Below are positions 8,727-16,621 of a stretch of DNA of 64,000 nt, piece by piece. The stretch is from the NCBI RefSeq assembly GCF_008245005.1, contig NZ_CP043427.1:62001-126000 (forward strand), written 5' to 3'. The position numbers and the translations under genes were made by a program. The stretch is from Campylobacter sputorum subsp. sputorum (GTDB lineage Bacteria; Campylobacterota; Campylobacteria; Campylobacterales; Campylobacteraceae). Below the pieces are notes generated by a model. The model worked only from the letters and a program-made list of their open reading frames with translations, ran no database searches and was not told where the DNA came from. Position 1 is the stretch's first letter. Each line of letters begins with the position of its first letter.

Positions 8727-10268
8727 ATGCAAAAAGAAATTTCAAGACGCGAAGCACTAAAACTTGGTGCTTTAGGAGTGGGTGCAGGTGTGCTTGGTGC
8801 ATCAAATTTAATGGCTATGCCACTTGATGCAAAAGATGTGAAATTTGATGAAGAATACGATGTTGTTATCATCGGATCAGGTTTTGGAGCACTTGCGGCT
8901 GGAATTACTTCAGCTGAGAGAGGACTAAAAGTTTTGCTTGTAGAAAAAATGGGGCGACTTGGTGGAAATTCCGTTATAAATGGCGGTATATTTGCAGTGC
9001 CAAATAACGAAGCTCAAAAGAAAGAGGGCATTAAAGATTCAAATGAGTTGTTTTTAAAAGACTGCTTAAAAGCTGGACTTCAAATCAACCATACAGAATT
9101 ACTTGAAACAATTGCAAATAGAGCAAAAGATGTGTTTGCACTTACTGTAAAATGCGGTGCAAAATATGTTGAAAAACTATCTCATGCTGGTGGGCATTCG
9201 GTGCCTAGAACATATCAAACAGCAAATGGAAGTGGCTCTGGTATAGTTTTACCGATGATTGAATACATTGAAAAAAATCCAAATGTTGTAATCAAAAAAA
9301 GAACAAAATTTGATGATTTTGTTCTAGATAATGATGGCAAAGTTGTAGGAATTTCGGTAAGAGAAGGATATAAATTTGACTCAAAGCTTAAAGATGATGA
9401 TAGAGAAAACAAAAGCGGAGAGAGAAAATTCTTTAAAGCAAAAAGAGGCGTTGTTCTCGCAAGTGGTGGATTTTGCCGCGATATATTTTTTAGACAACTT
9501 CAAGATCCTAGACTTGGAAAAGATGTTGATTCCACAAATCATCCTGGTGCAACAGCAGGTGGCTTGATAGCAGCACTTAATATCGGCGCTTGCCCAGTTC
9601 AAGTTTCATGGCTACAATATGGTCCTTGGGCTTGCCCAGATGAGGTCGGATTTGGTGTTGGGTCAATGTTTAATGTAAATGGTTCATTTAGATATGGAAT
9701 TTCTGTTGATCCAAGAACTGGAAAACGCTATATGAACGAACTTGCTGATAGAAAAACAAGAGCCGATGCAATGTTTAAGGTAATTGATGCTAAAAAAGAT
9801 ATTTATCCTATAAATTTCTGCGATTCACAATGCATTCCTAGTTTATTATCATCGCATTTTGAAAAGCCTTTAAAAGCAGGAATTTTAAAGGAATTTAAAA
9901 CTCTTGATGAGTTAGCGGCACATTATAAAATTCCAGCAGATGAGCTTAAAAAAACAGTTGAAAAATACAACGCTGGTGTTAAGGCTGGAAAAGATGAGTT
10001 TGGCAAACCAGTTGAAACAACAGGCGGAATTGATATTTCAAAACCACCATTTTATGCTGAGCGTGGCGTTCCAAAACTTCATCATACAATGGGTGGCGTA
10101 AAAATCAACACCAAAGCACAAGTTATCTCTATAAATACAAAAAAACCAATCCCCGGACTTTATGCAGCCGGTGAGGTTACAGGTGGAACACACGGGGCTA
10201 GCAGACTTGGAAGCGTGGCAATTACTGATTGCTTAACTTTTGGAATGATAGCTGGAGAAAATATCTAA
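8727..10268 (+). CDS. Tat-exported flavoprotein reductase of the flavocytochrome c/fumarate reductase family, copy 1
   Basis: A 513-residue periplasmic FAD enzyme expected to reduce an unsaturated organic acid. It starts with a twin-arginine signal (SRREALKLGALGVGAG, residues 6-21) and then the FAD site YDVVIIGSGFGALAAG near 44. Catalytic residues of Shewanella flavocytochrome c3 are kept: the proton-donor Arg at 342 (NELADRK), HHTMGGV at 452 and HGASRLG with Arg at 493. The segment that carries a substrate-binding His in true fumarate reductases reads WLQYGPWACPDE (from about 295), so fumarate may not be the substrate; methacrylate, acrylate, urocanate or cinnamate-type acids are alternatives. 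It has no heme motif, so electrons must come from the cytochromes downstream, as in the Wolinella FccABC arrangement. Confidence 0.88.
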   Translation: MQKEISRREALKLGALGVGAGVLGASNLMAMPLDAKDVKFDEEYDVVIIGSGFGALAAGITSAERGLKVLLVEKMGRLGGNSVINGGIFAVPNNEAQKKEGIKDSNELFLKDCLKAGLQINHTELLETIANRAKDVFALTVKCGAKYVEKLSHAGGHSVPRTYQTANGSGSGIVLPMIEYIEKNPNVVIKKRTKFDDFVLDNDGKVVGISVREGYKFDSKLKDDDRENKSGERKFFKAKRGVVLASGGFCRDIFFRQLQDPRLGKDVDSTNHPGATAGGLIAALNIGACPVQVSWLQYGPWACPDEVGFGVGSMFNVNGSFRYGISVDPRTGKRYMNELADRKTRADAMFKVIDAKKDIYPINFCDSQCIPSLLSSHFEKPLKAGILKEFKTLDELAAHYKIPADELKKTVEKYNAGVKAGKDEFGKPVETTGGIDISKPPFYAERGVPKLHHTMGGVKINTKAQVISINTKKPIPGLYAAGEVTGGTHGASRLGSVAITDCLTFGMIAGENI

Positions 10269-10275
10269 CTTTTAG

Positions 10276-10303
10276 GTTGCCCGAATTTTCGGGCAACTTT
10301 TTT
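10276..10303 (+). terminator. Terminator after flavoprotein copy 1
   Basis: A perfect 9-bp stem GTTGCCCGA / TCGGGCAAC with an ATTT loop and six T's. The same hairpin is found after copy 2. Confidence 0.9.
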
Positions 10304-10310
10304 GATATAG

Positions 10311-10378
10311 TAAATTTAAAAATAGATATTTAAATTTGATTTTTAAAAACGAATTATTAAGTTACACTACGCTATAAA
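10311..10378. repeat. Dispersed repeat, copy A
   Basis: About 68 bases, closely matching the sequence at 13127-13208. Shared blocks include GATATTTAAATTTGA, TTTTAAAAACGAATTATT and GTTACACTACGCTATAAAA. This copy lacks about 16 bases between the last two blocks. It begins just after a terminator and ends 70 bases before flavoprotein copy 2; the TATAAAAT at its end could act as a -10 box. Confidence 0.8.
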
Positions 10379-10447
10379 ATTAGAGTCTAGTTTTATTTGT
10401 TGTGTTGGTCTTTCGTAAGTGATAAATTCTATTTAAAAGGAGCAAAA

Positions 10448-11989
10448 ATGCAAAAAGAAATTTCAAGACGCGAAGCACTAAAACTTGGTGCTTTAGGAGT
10501 GGGTGCAGGTGTGCTTGGTGCATCAAATTTAATGGCTAAATCAATTGATGCAAAAGATGTGAAATTTGATGAAGAATACGATGTTGTTATCATCGGATCA
10601 GGTTTTGCAGGACTTGCAGCTGGTATTACAGCGGCTAAAAGAGGATTTAAAACTTTGATTGTAGAAAAAATGGGAAGAATTGGCGGAAATTCTACAATTA
10701 ATGGTGGAATTTTTGCAGTGCCAAATAGCGAATTACAAAAGAAAAATGATATAAAAGATTCAAAAAAATTATTTATTGATGATTGTGTTAAGGCAGGACT
10801 TGGACTTAATCATGTGGAATTGCTTGAAATTTTAGCAGATAGGGCTGTAGAAACTTTTAATTTTACTCTTGAAAACGGAGCGACCTATCTTGATAAACTG
10901 CTTTTAGAGGGCGGACACTCAGTGCCTAGAACTTATTATGTTTCAAATACAAGTGGCTCTGGAATTGTTAAACCATTAACAGAAAGTTACCAAAAACTAC
11001 CAAATGCTACTTTAAAAACTAGAGTAAAATTTGATAATTTTATTTTAGATGATAAAGATGAAATAGTTGGAATTTCTGTAAGAGAAAACTATAAATTTGA
11101 TTCAAAATTATTTAGTGATGATAACGAAAATACAAGTGGGGAAAGAAAGTTTATCAAAGCAAAAAGAGGTGTTGTATTAGCAAGTGGTGGTTTTTGTAGC
11201 GATAAGTATTTTAGAAAATTACAAGATCCAAAGGCTGTTGAAGAATTTGACACTACAAACCATTCTGGGGCAACTGCTGGTGCAATGATAGAAGCTTTTG
11301 GAATTGGTGCAATGCCTGTTCAAATTGGTTGGATACAATACATTCCTTATAAATGTCCTGATGAAAAAGGTAATGGAATTACCAGCAAATTTGCCTCACA
11401 GGCTGCTTTTAGATATGGAATTTCTGTTGATCCAAGGACTGGAAAACGCTATATGAATGAGCTTGCAGATAGAAAGGTCAGAGCCGATGCTATGTTTAAG
11501 ATAATCGATACTAAAAAAGATATTTATCCAATAAATTTATCAGATAGTGTTGCTGTTTCAAAACTTGTCCCAAAAGATATCGAAAATCCGTTAGAAACTG
11601 GGGCTATTAAAAAATTTGATACACTTGATGAACTAGCTAAATACTATAAAATCCCAGCAGATGAGCTTAAAAAAACAGTTGAACAATATAACTCATATGT
11701 CAAAGCTGGAAAAGACCCGGATTTTGCAAAACCAATGCATTTAACAGATGGAATAACAATTTCAAAAGCACCATTTTATGCAATGAGAGGTGCACCAAAA
11801 CTTCATCATACAATGGGTGGAGTAAAAATAAATACTAAAGCTCAGGTGTTGAATTATCAAAATAAACCAATCCCTAGACTTTATGCAGCCGGTGAGGTTA
11901 CAGGCGGAACACACGGAGCTAGTCGTTTAGGAAGCGTTGCTATACTTGATTGCTTAACTTTTGGAATGATAGCTGGAGAAAATATATAA
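10448..11989 (+). CDS. Tat-exported flavoprotein reductase of the flavocytochrome c/fumarate reductase family, copy 2
   Basis: Tandem paralogue of the upstream gene, again 513 residues when started at the ATG that follows AAAAGGAGC. An upstream TTG would add 17 residues but has no ribosome site and would bury the Tat signal. Residues 1-30 and 34-53 are encoded by DNA identical to copy 1, while most of the rest has drifted. The catalytic Arg (NELADRK), HHTMGGV and HGASRLG are all kept. The substrate-pocket segment differs (WIQYIPYKCPDE against WLQYGPWACPDE), which suggests a different acceptor. No hemes. Its own repeat/promoter region and terminator allow separate control. Confidence 0.87.
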   Translation: MQKEISRREALKLGALGVGAGVLGASNLMAKSIDAKDVKFDEEYDVVIIGSGFAGLAAGITAAKRGFKTLIVEKMGRIGGNSTINGGIFAVPNSELQKKNDIKDSKKLFIDDCVKAGLGLNHVELLEILADRAVETFNFTLENGATYLDKLLLEGGHSVPRTYYVSNTSGSGIVKPLTESYQKLPNATLKTRVKFDNFILDDKDEIVGISVRENYKFDSKLFSDDNENTSGERKFIKAKRGVVLASGGFCSDKYFRKLQDPKAVEEFDTTNHSGATAGAMIEAFGIGAMPVQIGWIQYIPYKCPDEKGNGITSKFASQAAFRYGISVDPRTGKRYMNELADRKVRADAMFKIIDTKKDIYPINLSDSVAVSKLVPKDIENPLETGAIKKFDTLDELAKYYKIPADELKKTVEQYNSYVKAGKDPDFAKPMHLTDGITISKAPFYAMRGAPKLHHTMGGVKINTKAQVLNYQNKPIPRLYAAGEVTGGTHGASRLGSVAILDCLTFGMIAGENI

Positions 11990-11995
11990 CTTTAG

Positions 11996-12021
11996 GTTGC
12001 CCGAATTTTCGGGCAACTTTT
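11996..12021 (+). terminator. Terminator hairpin between flavoprotein copy 2 and the cytochrome gene
   Basis: The same 9-bp GTTGCCCGA / TCGGGCAAC hairpin as after copy 1, but with only four T's before TCTAAGGAAA. It is probably leaky, because the cytochrome gene begins 14 bases later and has no room for its own promoter. It may set the flavoprotein-to-cytochrome ratio. Confidence 0.75.
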
Positions 12022-12034
12022 CTAAGGAAAAACA

Positions 12035-12475
12035 ATGAAATATATGCGACTTTTGTTTAGTTTTTTACTTTTTGGTTGTATTTCAAATACACTATTTGGC
12101 GAAGAAAATTCATCTAAAAGTGCGATTGTTTCTATTTTAGAAATTAGTGATGAGCTTAGAGCAAAACACAAAATCAAACCACATCACGCAAAGCTTCATT
12201 TTGATTGTATTCACTGTCATGATAATCAAGGAAGTGATCCTGCTAAATTTAAAAATCCCGGCGATGAGGGCTGTTTATCGTGTCATAAAAGCAAAAAATA
12301 TATGGCTAAAAGAACAGGATTTATGGATACTTTGAAAGCAAATCCGCATAATTCGGTTCATGATGGACCAAATTTGTATTGTGATGAGTGTCATATGGAG
12401 CATTCAAAACCTATAAATATGTGTGATGAATGCCACGAAGCTGAGGTTAAACAATGGATGAGGCCTACGCCATGA
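12035..12475 (+). CDS. Periplasmic tetraheme cytochrome c (FccB-like)
   Basis: A 146-residue exported cytochrome with four CxxCH sites (CIHCH, CLSCH, CDECH, CDECH) and extra His residues for bis-His ligation. It resembles the small tetraheme domain that is fused to the flavoprotein in Shewanella Fcc3 but is separate here. The N-terminus is a signal peptide; LLFGC near residue 14 is only a poor lipobox, so a soluble protein is more likely than a lipoprotein. It starts after AAGGA and overlaps the NapC-type gene (ATGA). Role by inference: electron shuttle from the quinol dehydrogenase to the two flavoproteins. Confidence 0.88.
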   Translation: MKYMRLLFSFLLFGCISNTLFGEENSSKSAIVSILEISDELRAKHKIKPHHAKLHFDCIHCHDNQGSDPAKFKNPGDEGCLSCHKSKKYMAKRTGFMDTLKANPHNSVHDGPNLYCDECHMEHSKPINMCDECHEAEVKQWMRPTP

Positions 12476-13083
12476 AAAAGAAAATTTTATCATTTATTTG
12501 TGTTGGTTTTTTAATCGGAGTTGTTGTTTGTTACGCAACATATGAGGGCGTTACAAGGACTGGTGGGGATAAATTTTGCATAGTTTGCCACGAAATGGCA
12601 CCGATGGTAGCTTCTTATCACAATGATGTTCATGGCGGTGCTGGAAAAATGGGGATAAAAGCTCAGTGCGTGGATTGTCATATGCCGCATAATAATATTT
12701 TTAACTACATTTTTACAAAGGCTAAAAATGGAGTTTTAGAGGGTTATATACATTTCTTTGGTGATCCTAAAAATATCGACTGGCATTCTAATAGAGCAAG
12801 GCGAGATGAGTTTGTATTTGACGATGGCTGTTTGAAGTGCCACGTAAATTTCCAAAACTTGCCTGAAATTAGCCCAAAAGGTAAGCAAATGCACGAACAT
12901 TACACAAGTTTGTTAAATACAGACAAAAAAATTGGTTGTGCTAGTTGTCATGTGGAAACTGGACACAACGGGCTTAAAAATATGCTAAACTACTTTAATC
13001 CAGAGTATAAAATCTACGAAAGAGAAATGAATGCGACAAGAGACATTGTTTTAGAAAAACTCAAAAAAGATGGGTTTTTGTAG
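12472..13083 (+). CDS. NapC/NirT (NrfH)-family membrane tetraheme cytochrome c
   Basis: A 203-residue quinol dehydrogenase: one N-terminal membrane helix (KILSFICVGFLIGVVVCYA), then four CxxCH hemes (CIVCH, CVDCH, CLKCH, CASCH) in the NapC/NrfH spacing. I use the ATG that overlaps the stop codon of the preceding gene rather than an in-frame ATG six codons upstream. In Wolinella the third Fcc gene is of this family. It should take electrons from menaquinol and pass them to the tetraheme protein, serving both flavoproteins. Confidence 0.9.
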   Translation: MKKKILSFICVGFLIGVVVCYATYEGVTRTGGDKFCIVCHEMAPMVASYHNDVHGGAGKMGIKAQCVDCHMPHNNIFNYIFTKAKNGVLEGYIHFFGDPKNIDWHSNRARRDEFVFDDGCLKCHVNFQNLPEISPKGKQMHEHYTSLLNTDKKIGCASCHVETGHNGLKNMLNYFNPEYKIYEREMNATRDIVLEKLKKDGFL

Positions 13084-13099
13084 ATTTTAGAGTTTTCAT

Positions 13100-13130
13100 A
13101 GAGCCACTATGCCCTGCAGTGGCTCTAAAA
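13100..13130 (+). terminator. Hairpin ending the flavoprotein/cytochrome locus
   Basis: 9-bp perfect arms AGAGCCACT / AGTGGCTCT with a GC-rich nine-base loop, followed by AAAATTTAAA rather than a T run. Stable, but not a classical intrinsic terminator. Confidence 0.6.
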
Positions 13131-13208
13131 TTTAAAAACAGATATTTAAATTTGACTTTTAAAAACGAATTATTTTAATATTTTGATTAGTTACACTACG
13201 CTATAAAA
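13127..13208. repeat. Dispersed repeat, copy B
   Basis: Longer form of the repeat at 10311-10378, carrying about 16 extra bases (TTAATATTTTGATT) between the ACGAATTATT and GTTACACTACGC blocks. It again lies just after a terminator hairpin and ahead of a promoter region, here that of the ABC transporter operon. Confidence 0.8.
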
Positions 13209-13290
13209 ATCATAGTTTTGCATTTTATAATTTTAGTAATAAATTTATATAAAATATATTATTTAGAGTATTATTTTCATAAAATTTATG

Positions 13291-13305
13291 TTACAATAAT
13301 TGTAA
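13291..13305. promoter_or_regulatory. 7-1-7 palindrome (possible Fur-superfamily operator) before the ABC transporter operon
   Basis: TTACAAT-A-ATTGTAA is a perfect inverted repeat with a one-base centre, the geometry of Fur, PerR and Zur boxes. It sits 22 bases before the GTG start, overlapping or just after the likely transcription start, where a repressor would block the promoter. Metal control would fit a nickel/peptide importer. The protein that binds it is not known from this window. Confidence 0.5.
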
Positions 13306-13326
13306 TTTTTTTAATAAGGAGCAGAT

Positions 13327-14868
13327 GTGAAAAAAATATTGTTTGTTTTGCTATCAGTATTTATGATAAATACTTTAGCTTTTGCCAAAAGTGATACTAT
13401 TATCATTGGTGTAGAAAACGAAACGCCTAAGATAAATCCACTTTTTGATGAAGATCATGATAGTGCGTTAGATCTCATATTTTCAGGACTTACAACTCAT
13501 GATGAAAATATGAAAATAGTTCCAGATCTTGCAAAAAGCTGGGAGATAAGTAAAGATAGAAAAGTTTATACATTTGAATTAAGAGATGATGCGTATTGGC
13601 ACGATGGAGAGAAATTTAGTGCAGATGATGTTAAATTTACTATACAAACTGCACTTGATGAGAAGTTAAGTTCTCCTGCAAAAGCAAATTACGAACCTAT
13701 AGACAAAGTTGAGGTTTTAAGTCCGTATAAGATAAAAATTACGCTAAAAACACCTTTTGAACCGCTTTTATCGGCTCTTAGCATAGGTATGCTTCCAAAG
13801 CATATTTTAGACGGCAAAGATTTAAGCGTAGATAACTACAACAATGCACCTATTGGTACAGGACCTTATAAATTAGTAGAATGGAATAAAGGAAAATATC
13901 TTAAATTTGAAGCTTTTGACAAATATTATGGCGGCGTTGCAAAAACAAAAAATGTTTATATGAAATTTGTACCTGATTTTAATGTCGCAGCTATGCAACT
14001 ACAAAAAGGCGAGTTAGACGCGGCATTAAGTGAGCCAAATATGGCTATAAAGCTTTCAAAAAATCCAAATTTGAAAATCTTAAAAGAAGATAGTGCGGAT
14101 TATAGAGCGTTGATGTTTAATATGCAAAATGAACTTTTTAAAGATAAAAATGTTCGCAAGGCTCTAAATTATGCAGTAAATAAAGAAGCTATAGTAAAAA
14201 ATATTTTACATGGTTATGGAAGCGTTGCAAATAATCCTATAGAAAAAAGCTGGGCAAATGATGAAAATGTTGCTAAATTTGAATACAACCCACAAAAAGC
14301 TATAAAAATTTTGCAAGATAATGGATGGAGTAAAAATAAAAATGGATATTTTCAAAAAGATGGCAAAGAGCTTAAATTTGGCATATATGCTTACAATACG
14401 GATCCTTTGCGTGTAAGTCTTGCAAATATTTTATCAAGCGATTTTCAAAAAATTGGTATAAATGCTACAGCTTATGCAAAACCACAAGGCTCATTTAAAA
14501 TTTCAGATGTTGATACATTTTTAATAGGCTGGGGTTCTCCATTTGATCCGGATTTTCATACATATAGAATTTTTGGCAGTTTTGCTGATAGTAGTGTAGA
14601 TCCAAATGGTTGGAATTATAGCCATTATAATGATAAAAATGTAGATGAAGCTCTTTTCAAGGCTAGAAGTTTAGCCAAGATAGAAGATAGAAAAGTTTAT
14701 TATAGTAAATTTTTAGAAGCTATTTATGAAAATCCGCCATTTATATTTATAGCGTATCTTGAGTTTCCACTTGTTTATAATGCTAAAATTTCAGGTATAA
14801 AACCACATGTATTGGGTCATCATGGCGGCGGTTTTGCTTGGAATGTAAAAGATTGGATAAAAGAGTAG
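13327..14868 (+). CDS. ABC transporter substrate-binding protein, peptide/nickel family (NikZ-like)
   Basis: A 513-residue SBP_bac_5 protein with a signal peptide ending near AFAKS. Family segments include LIFSGLTTHDENMKIVPDLAKSW, the AYWHDGEKFSADDV box near residue 98, and GTGPYKLVEW. It resembles NikZ (Cj1584c) of C. jejuni, which takes part in nickel uptake although the family is named for dipeptides. The start is GTG after AAGGAGC; the ATG two bases earlier is followed at once by a stop. First of five genes: SBP, two permeases, two ATPases. Nickel complexes, opine-type metallophores or peptides are possible ligands. Confidence 0.85.
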   Translation: MKKILFVLLSVFMINTLAFAKSDTIIIGVENETPKINPLFDEDHDSALDLIFSGLTTHDENMKIVPDLAKSWEISKDRKVYTFELRDDAYWHDGEKFSADDVKFTIQTALDEKLSSPAKANYEPIDKVEVLSPYKIKITLKTPFEPLLSALSIGMLPKHILDGKDLSVDNYNNAPIGTGPYKLVEWNKGKYLKFEAFDKYYGGVAKTKNVYMKFVPDFNVAAMQLQKGELDAALSEPNMAIKLSKNPNLKILKEDSADYRALMFNMQNELFKDKNVRKALNYAVNKEAIVKNILHGYGSVANNPIEKSWANDENVAKFEYNPQKAIKILQDNGWSKNKNGYFQKDGKELKFGIYAYNTDPLRVSLANILSSDFQKIGINATAYAKPQGSFKISDVDTFLIGWGSPFDPDFHTYRIFGSFADSSVDPNGWNYSHYNDKNVDEALFKARSLAKIEDRKVYYSKFLEAIYENPPFIFIAYLEFPLVYNAKISGIKPHVLGHHGGGFAWNVKDWIKE

Positions 14869-14876
14869 TTAAATAG

Positions 14877-15827
14877 TTGAAAAGTCTTATATCAAAAGAG
14901 CTTTTTTCGGCGATATTGCTACTATTTTGTCTTAGTTTTTGCATATATTTGGTTGCGTATTTACTGCCAACTGACGCTGTTTATGCAATGTTTTCAAGAC
15001 CAGAGGTTGTAAGCGAGGCTATAAAAGAGCAAATTTCTCACAAACTTGGTCTTGATAGACCTTTTTTAGTGCAGTATTTTTCGTGGTTAAAAAATGCATT
15101 ATGCGGAAATTTTGGTTATTCTTTAATAGATTTTAGAAGTATTAATGAGCTTTTTAATGAGAGATTTTTAAATACAATCATTTTAAATGGTCTAAATTTA
15201 ATACTTCTTATCATTTTTTCGCTTATTTTTGGGATAATTAGTGCATTAAATGAGAATAAATTTATAGATCATGCTATAACTTTTGTATCGTTTGGTTTTG
15301 TTTGTATGCCATCTTTTTGGATTGCGTTAGTAGCAATTATGGTATTTTCGGTGCATTTTGGAATTTTCCCAACTTCAGGTCTTCATGCACTTGGCGATGA
15401 TAGTTTAAAAAGTAGGGCTTATCATATAGTTTTGCCACTTCTTGTGCTTTTTGTGGCTCATATCGGGCTTTATATAAGAGTGGTAAGAAGCAGTTTTTTG
15501 GTCTCATTAAAACAACCTTTTGTATTTGCTATGTTTGCAAGAGGTGTTAGTAAATTTGAAATTTATAAAGGCGTTTTAAAGCATTCATTAGTGCCTATAA
15601 TTAGCTATATAGGAGCAAATTTTGCTGCACTAATAACTGGTTCTTACATTATAGAGAGCATTTTTTTGTATCCTGGACTTGGTGAACTAGCGATAACTTC
15701 TATACTTAGTAAAGATTATTCTGTAATTTTGGCTGTTATTTTGCTAACTGCTGTTTTTGCCGTATTTGGCAATTTGTTTGCAAAAATACTTTGCATTATT
15801 ATAAATAGAGGGCAAAAAAGCTTATGA
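14877..15827 (+). CDS. ABC transporter permease, DppB/NikB (NikY-like)
   Basis: A 316-residue inner-membrane permease with about six helices. The DppB-type N-terminus includes KLGLDRPFLVQYFSWLKNALCGNFGYS, and the ATPase-coupling loop is the FARGVSKFEIYKGVLKHSL region. The start is TTG eight bases after the SBP stop codon. It ends with a four-base overlap into the second permease, so the two subunits should be made in equal amounts. Orthologous by order to the NikY gene of the C. jejuni nikZYXWV operon. Confidence 0.86.
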   Translation: MKSLISKELFSAILLLFCLSFCIYLVAYLLPTDAVYAMFSRPEVVSEAIKEQISHKLGLDRPFLVQYFSWLKNALCGNFGYSLIDFRSINELFNERFLNTIILNGLNLILLIIFSLIFGIISALNENKFIDHAITFVSFGFVCMPSFWIALVAIMVFSVHFGIFPTSGLHALGDDSLKSRAYHIVLPLLVLFVAHIGLYIRVVRSSFLVSLKQPFVFAMFARGVSKFEIYKGVLKHSLVPIISYIGANFAALITGSYIIESIFLYPGLGELAITSILSKDYSVILAVILLTAVFAVFGNLFAKILCIIINRGQKSL

Positions 15828-16621
15828 AAAAGTTTCTTTTTGCTTTTTTGATTATTATTGTATTAGCGATTTTAGCTTTATTTGCACCGTTTATTACGCA
15901 TTTTAATCCAGATTATGTAAATCTTGAATCTGCCAGACTTGCTCCAAATTCTACTTATATTTTTGGTACAGATATGCTAGGTAGGGACATTTTAACTAGA
16001 ATTTTATATGCTCTTAGAATTTCTTTGATAGTTGGTTTTTTTAGTGCATTTTTTAGCTGTTTTATAGGGGTAATTTATGCTTTTTTGGCTGCAATTTCTC
16101 CAAAAATCATAGATCACATAATGATGAGAATTGTAGATGGATTTTTGGCTATGCCTATGATGCTCTTTATAATGTTTTTTAGTGCTATTTTGGATGCTGG
16201 GATTATAAATATGATTGTTGTAATCTCGCTTAGTTTATGGATGCAAACAGCAAGAGTTATGCGAAATGAGTATGAAAAGATATCAAGCCAAGAGTTTGTA
16301 AAATCCGCAATTGTTCTTGGAAGTTCAAAAATTAATATTATTTTTAAAGAGATTTTACCAAATTTATTTAGCATATTAATGGTATTTTTTAGTATAAATT
16401 TCGCTCATGCCATAGCAACTGAAGCTGTGCTCAGTTTTTTTGGTATAGGTGTTCCTGTTGGCAAAGCAAGTTTAGGTAATATGCTAAATGATTCTACTAA
16501 TGCTATGTTTGTTGGAGCTTGGTGGATTATATTTTATCCTGGTATTGTGCTGTTTTTGCTTATTATTTGTGTGCTTTATATAGGAAATTTCATAGAGCAA
16601 AAAGATAGGATTTATGCTTGA
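15824..16621 (+). CDS. ABC transporter permease, DppC/NikC (NikX-like)
   Basis: A 265-residue permease with the DppC-type signature FGTDMLGRDILTRILYALRISL near residue 48 and the coupling loop SSQEFVKSAIVLGSSKINIIFKEILPNL. Five to six membrane helices, with ATEAVLSFFGIGVPVGKASLGNML in the C-terminal half. It overlaps the gene before by four bases and the ATPase gene after by three to four. It pairs with the DppB-type permease to form the membrane channel. Confidence 0.87.
   Translation: MKKFLFAFLIIIVLAILALFAPFITHFNPDYVNLESARLAPNSTYIFGTDMLGRDILTRILYALRISLIVGFFSAFFSCFIGVIYAFLAAISPKIIDHIMMRIVDGFLAMPMMLFIMFFSAILDAGIINMIVVISLSLWMQTARVMRNEYEKISSQEFVKSAIVLGSSKINIIFKEILPNLFSILMVFFSINFAHAIATEAVLSFFGIGVPVGKASLGNMLNDSTNAMFVGAWWIIFYPGIVLFLLIICVLYIGNFIEQKDRIYA

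Noticed and set aside
10397-10447. Seventeen-residue N-terminal extension of flavoprotein copy 2
   Set aside because: It would start at TTG without a ribosome site and put polar residues before the Tat signal; the ATG at 10448 has AAAAGGAGC before it and matches copy 1.
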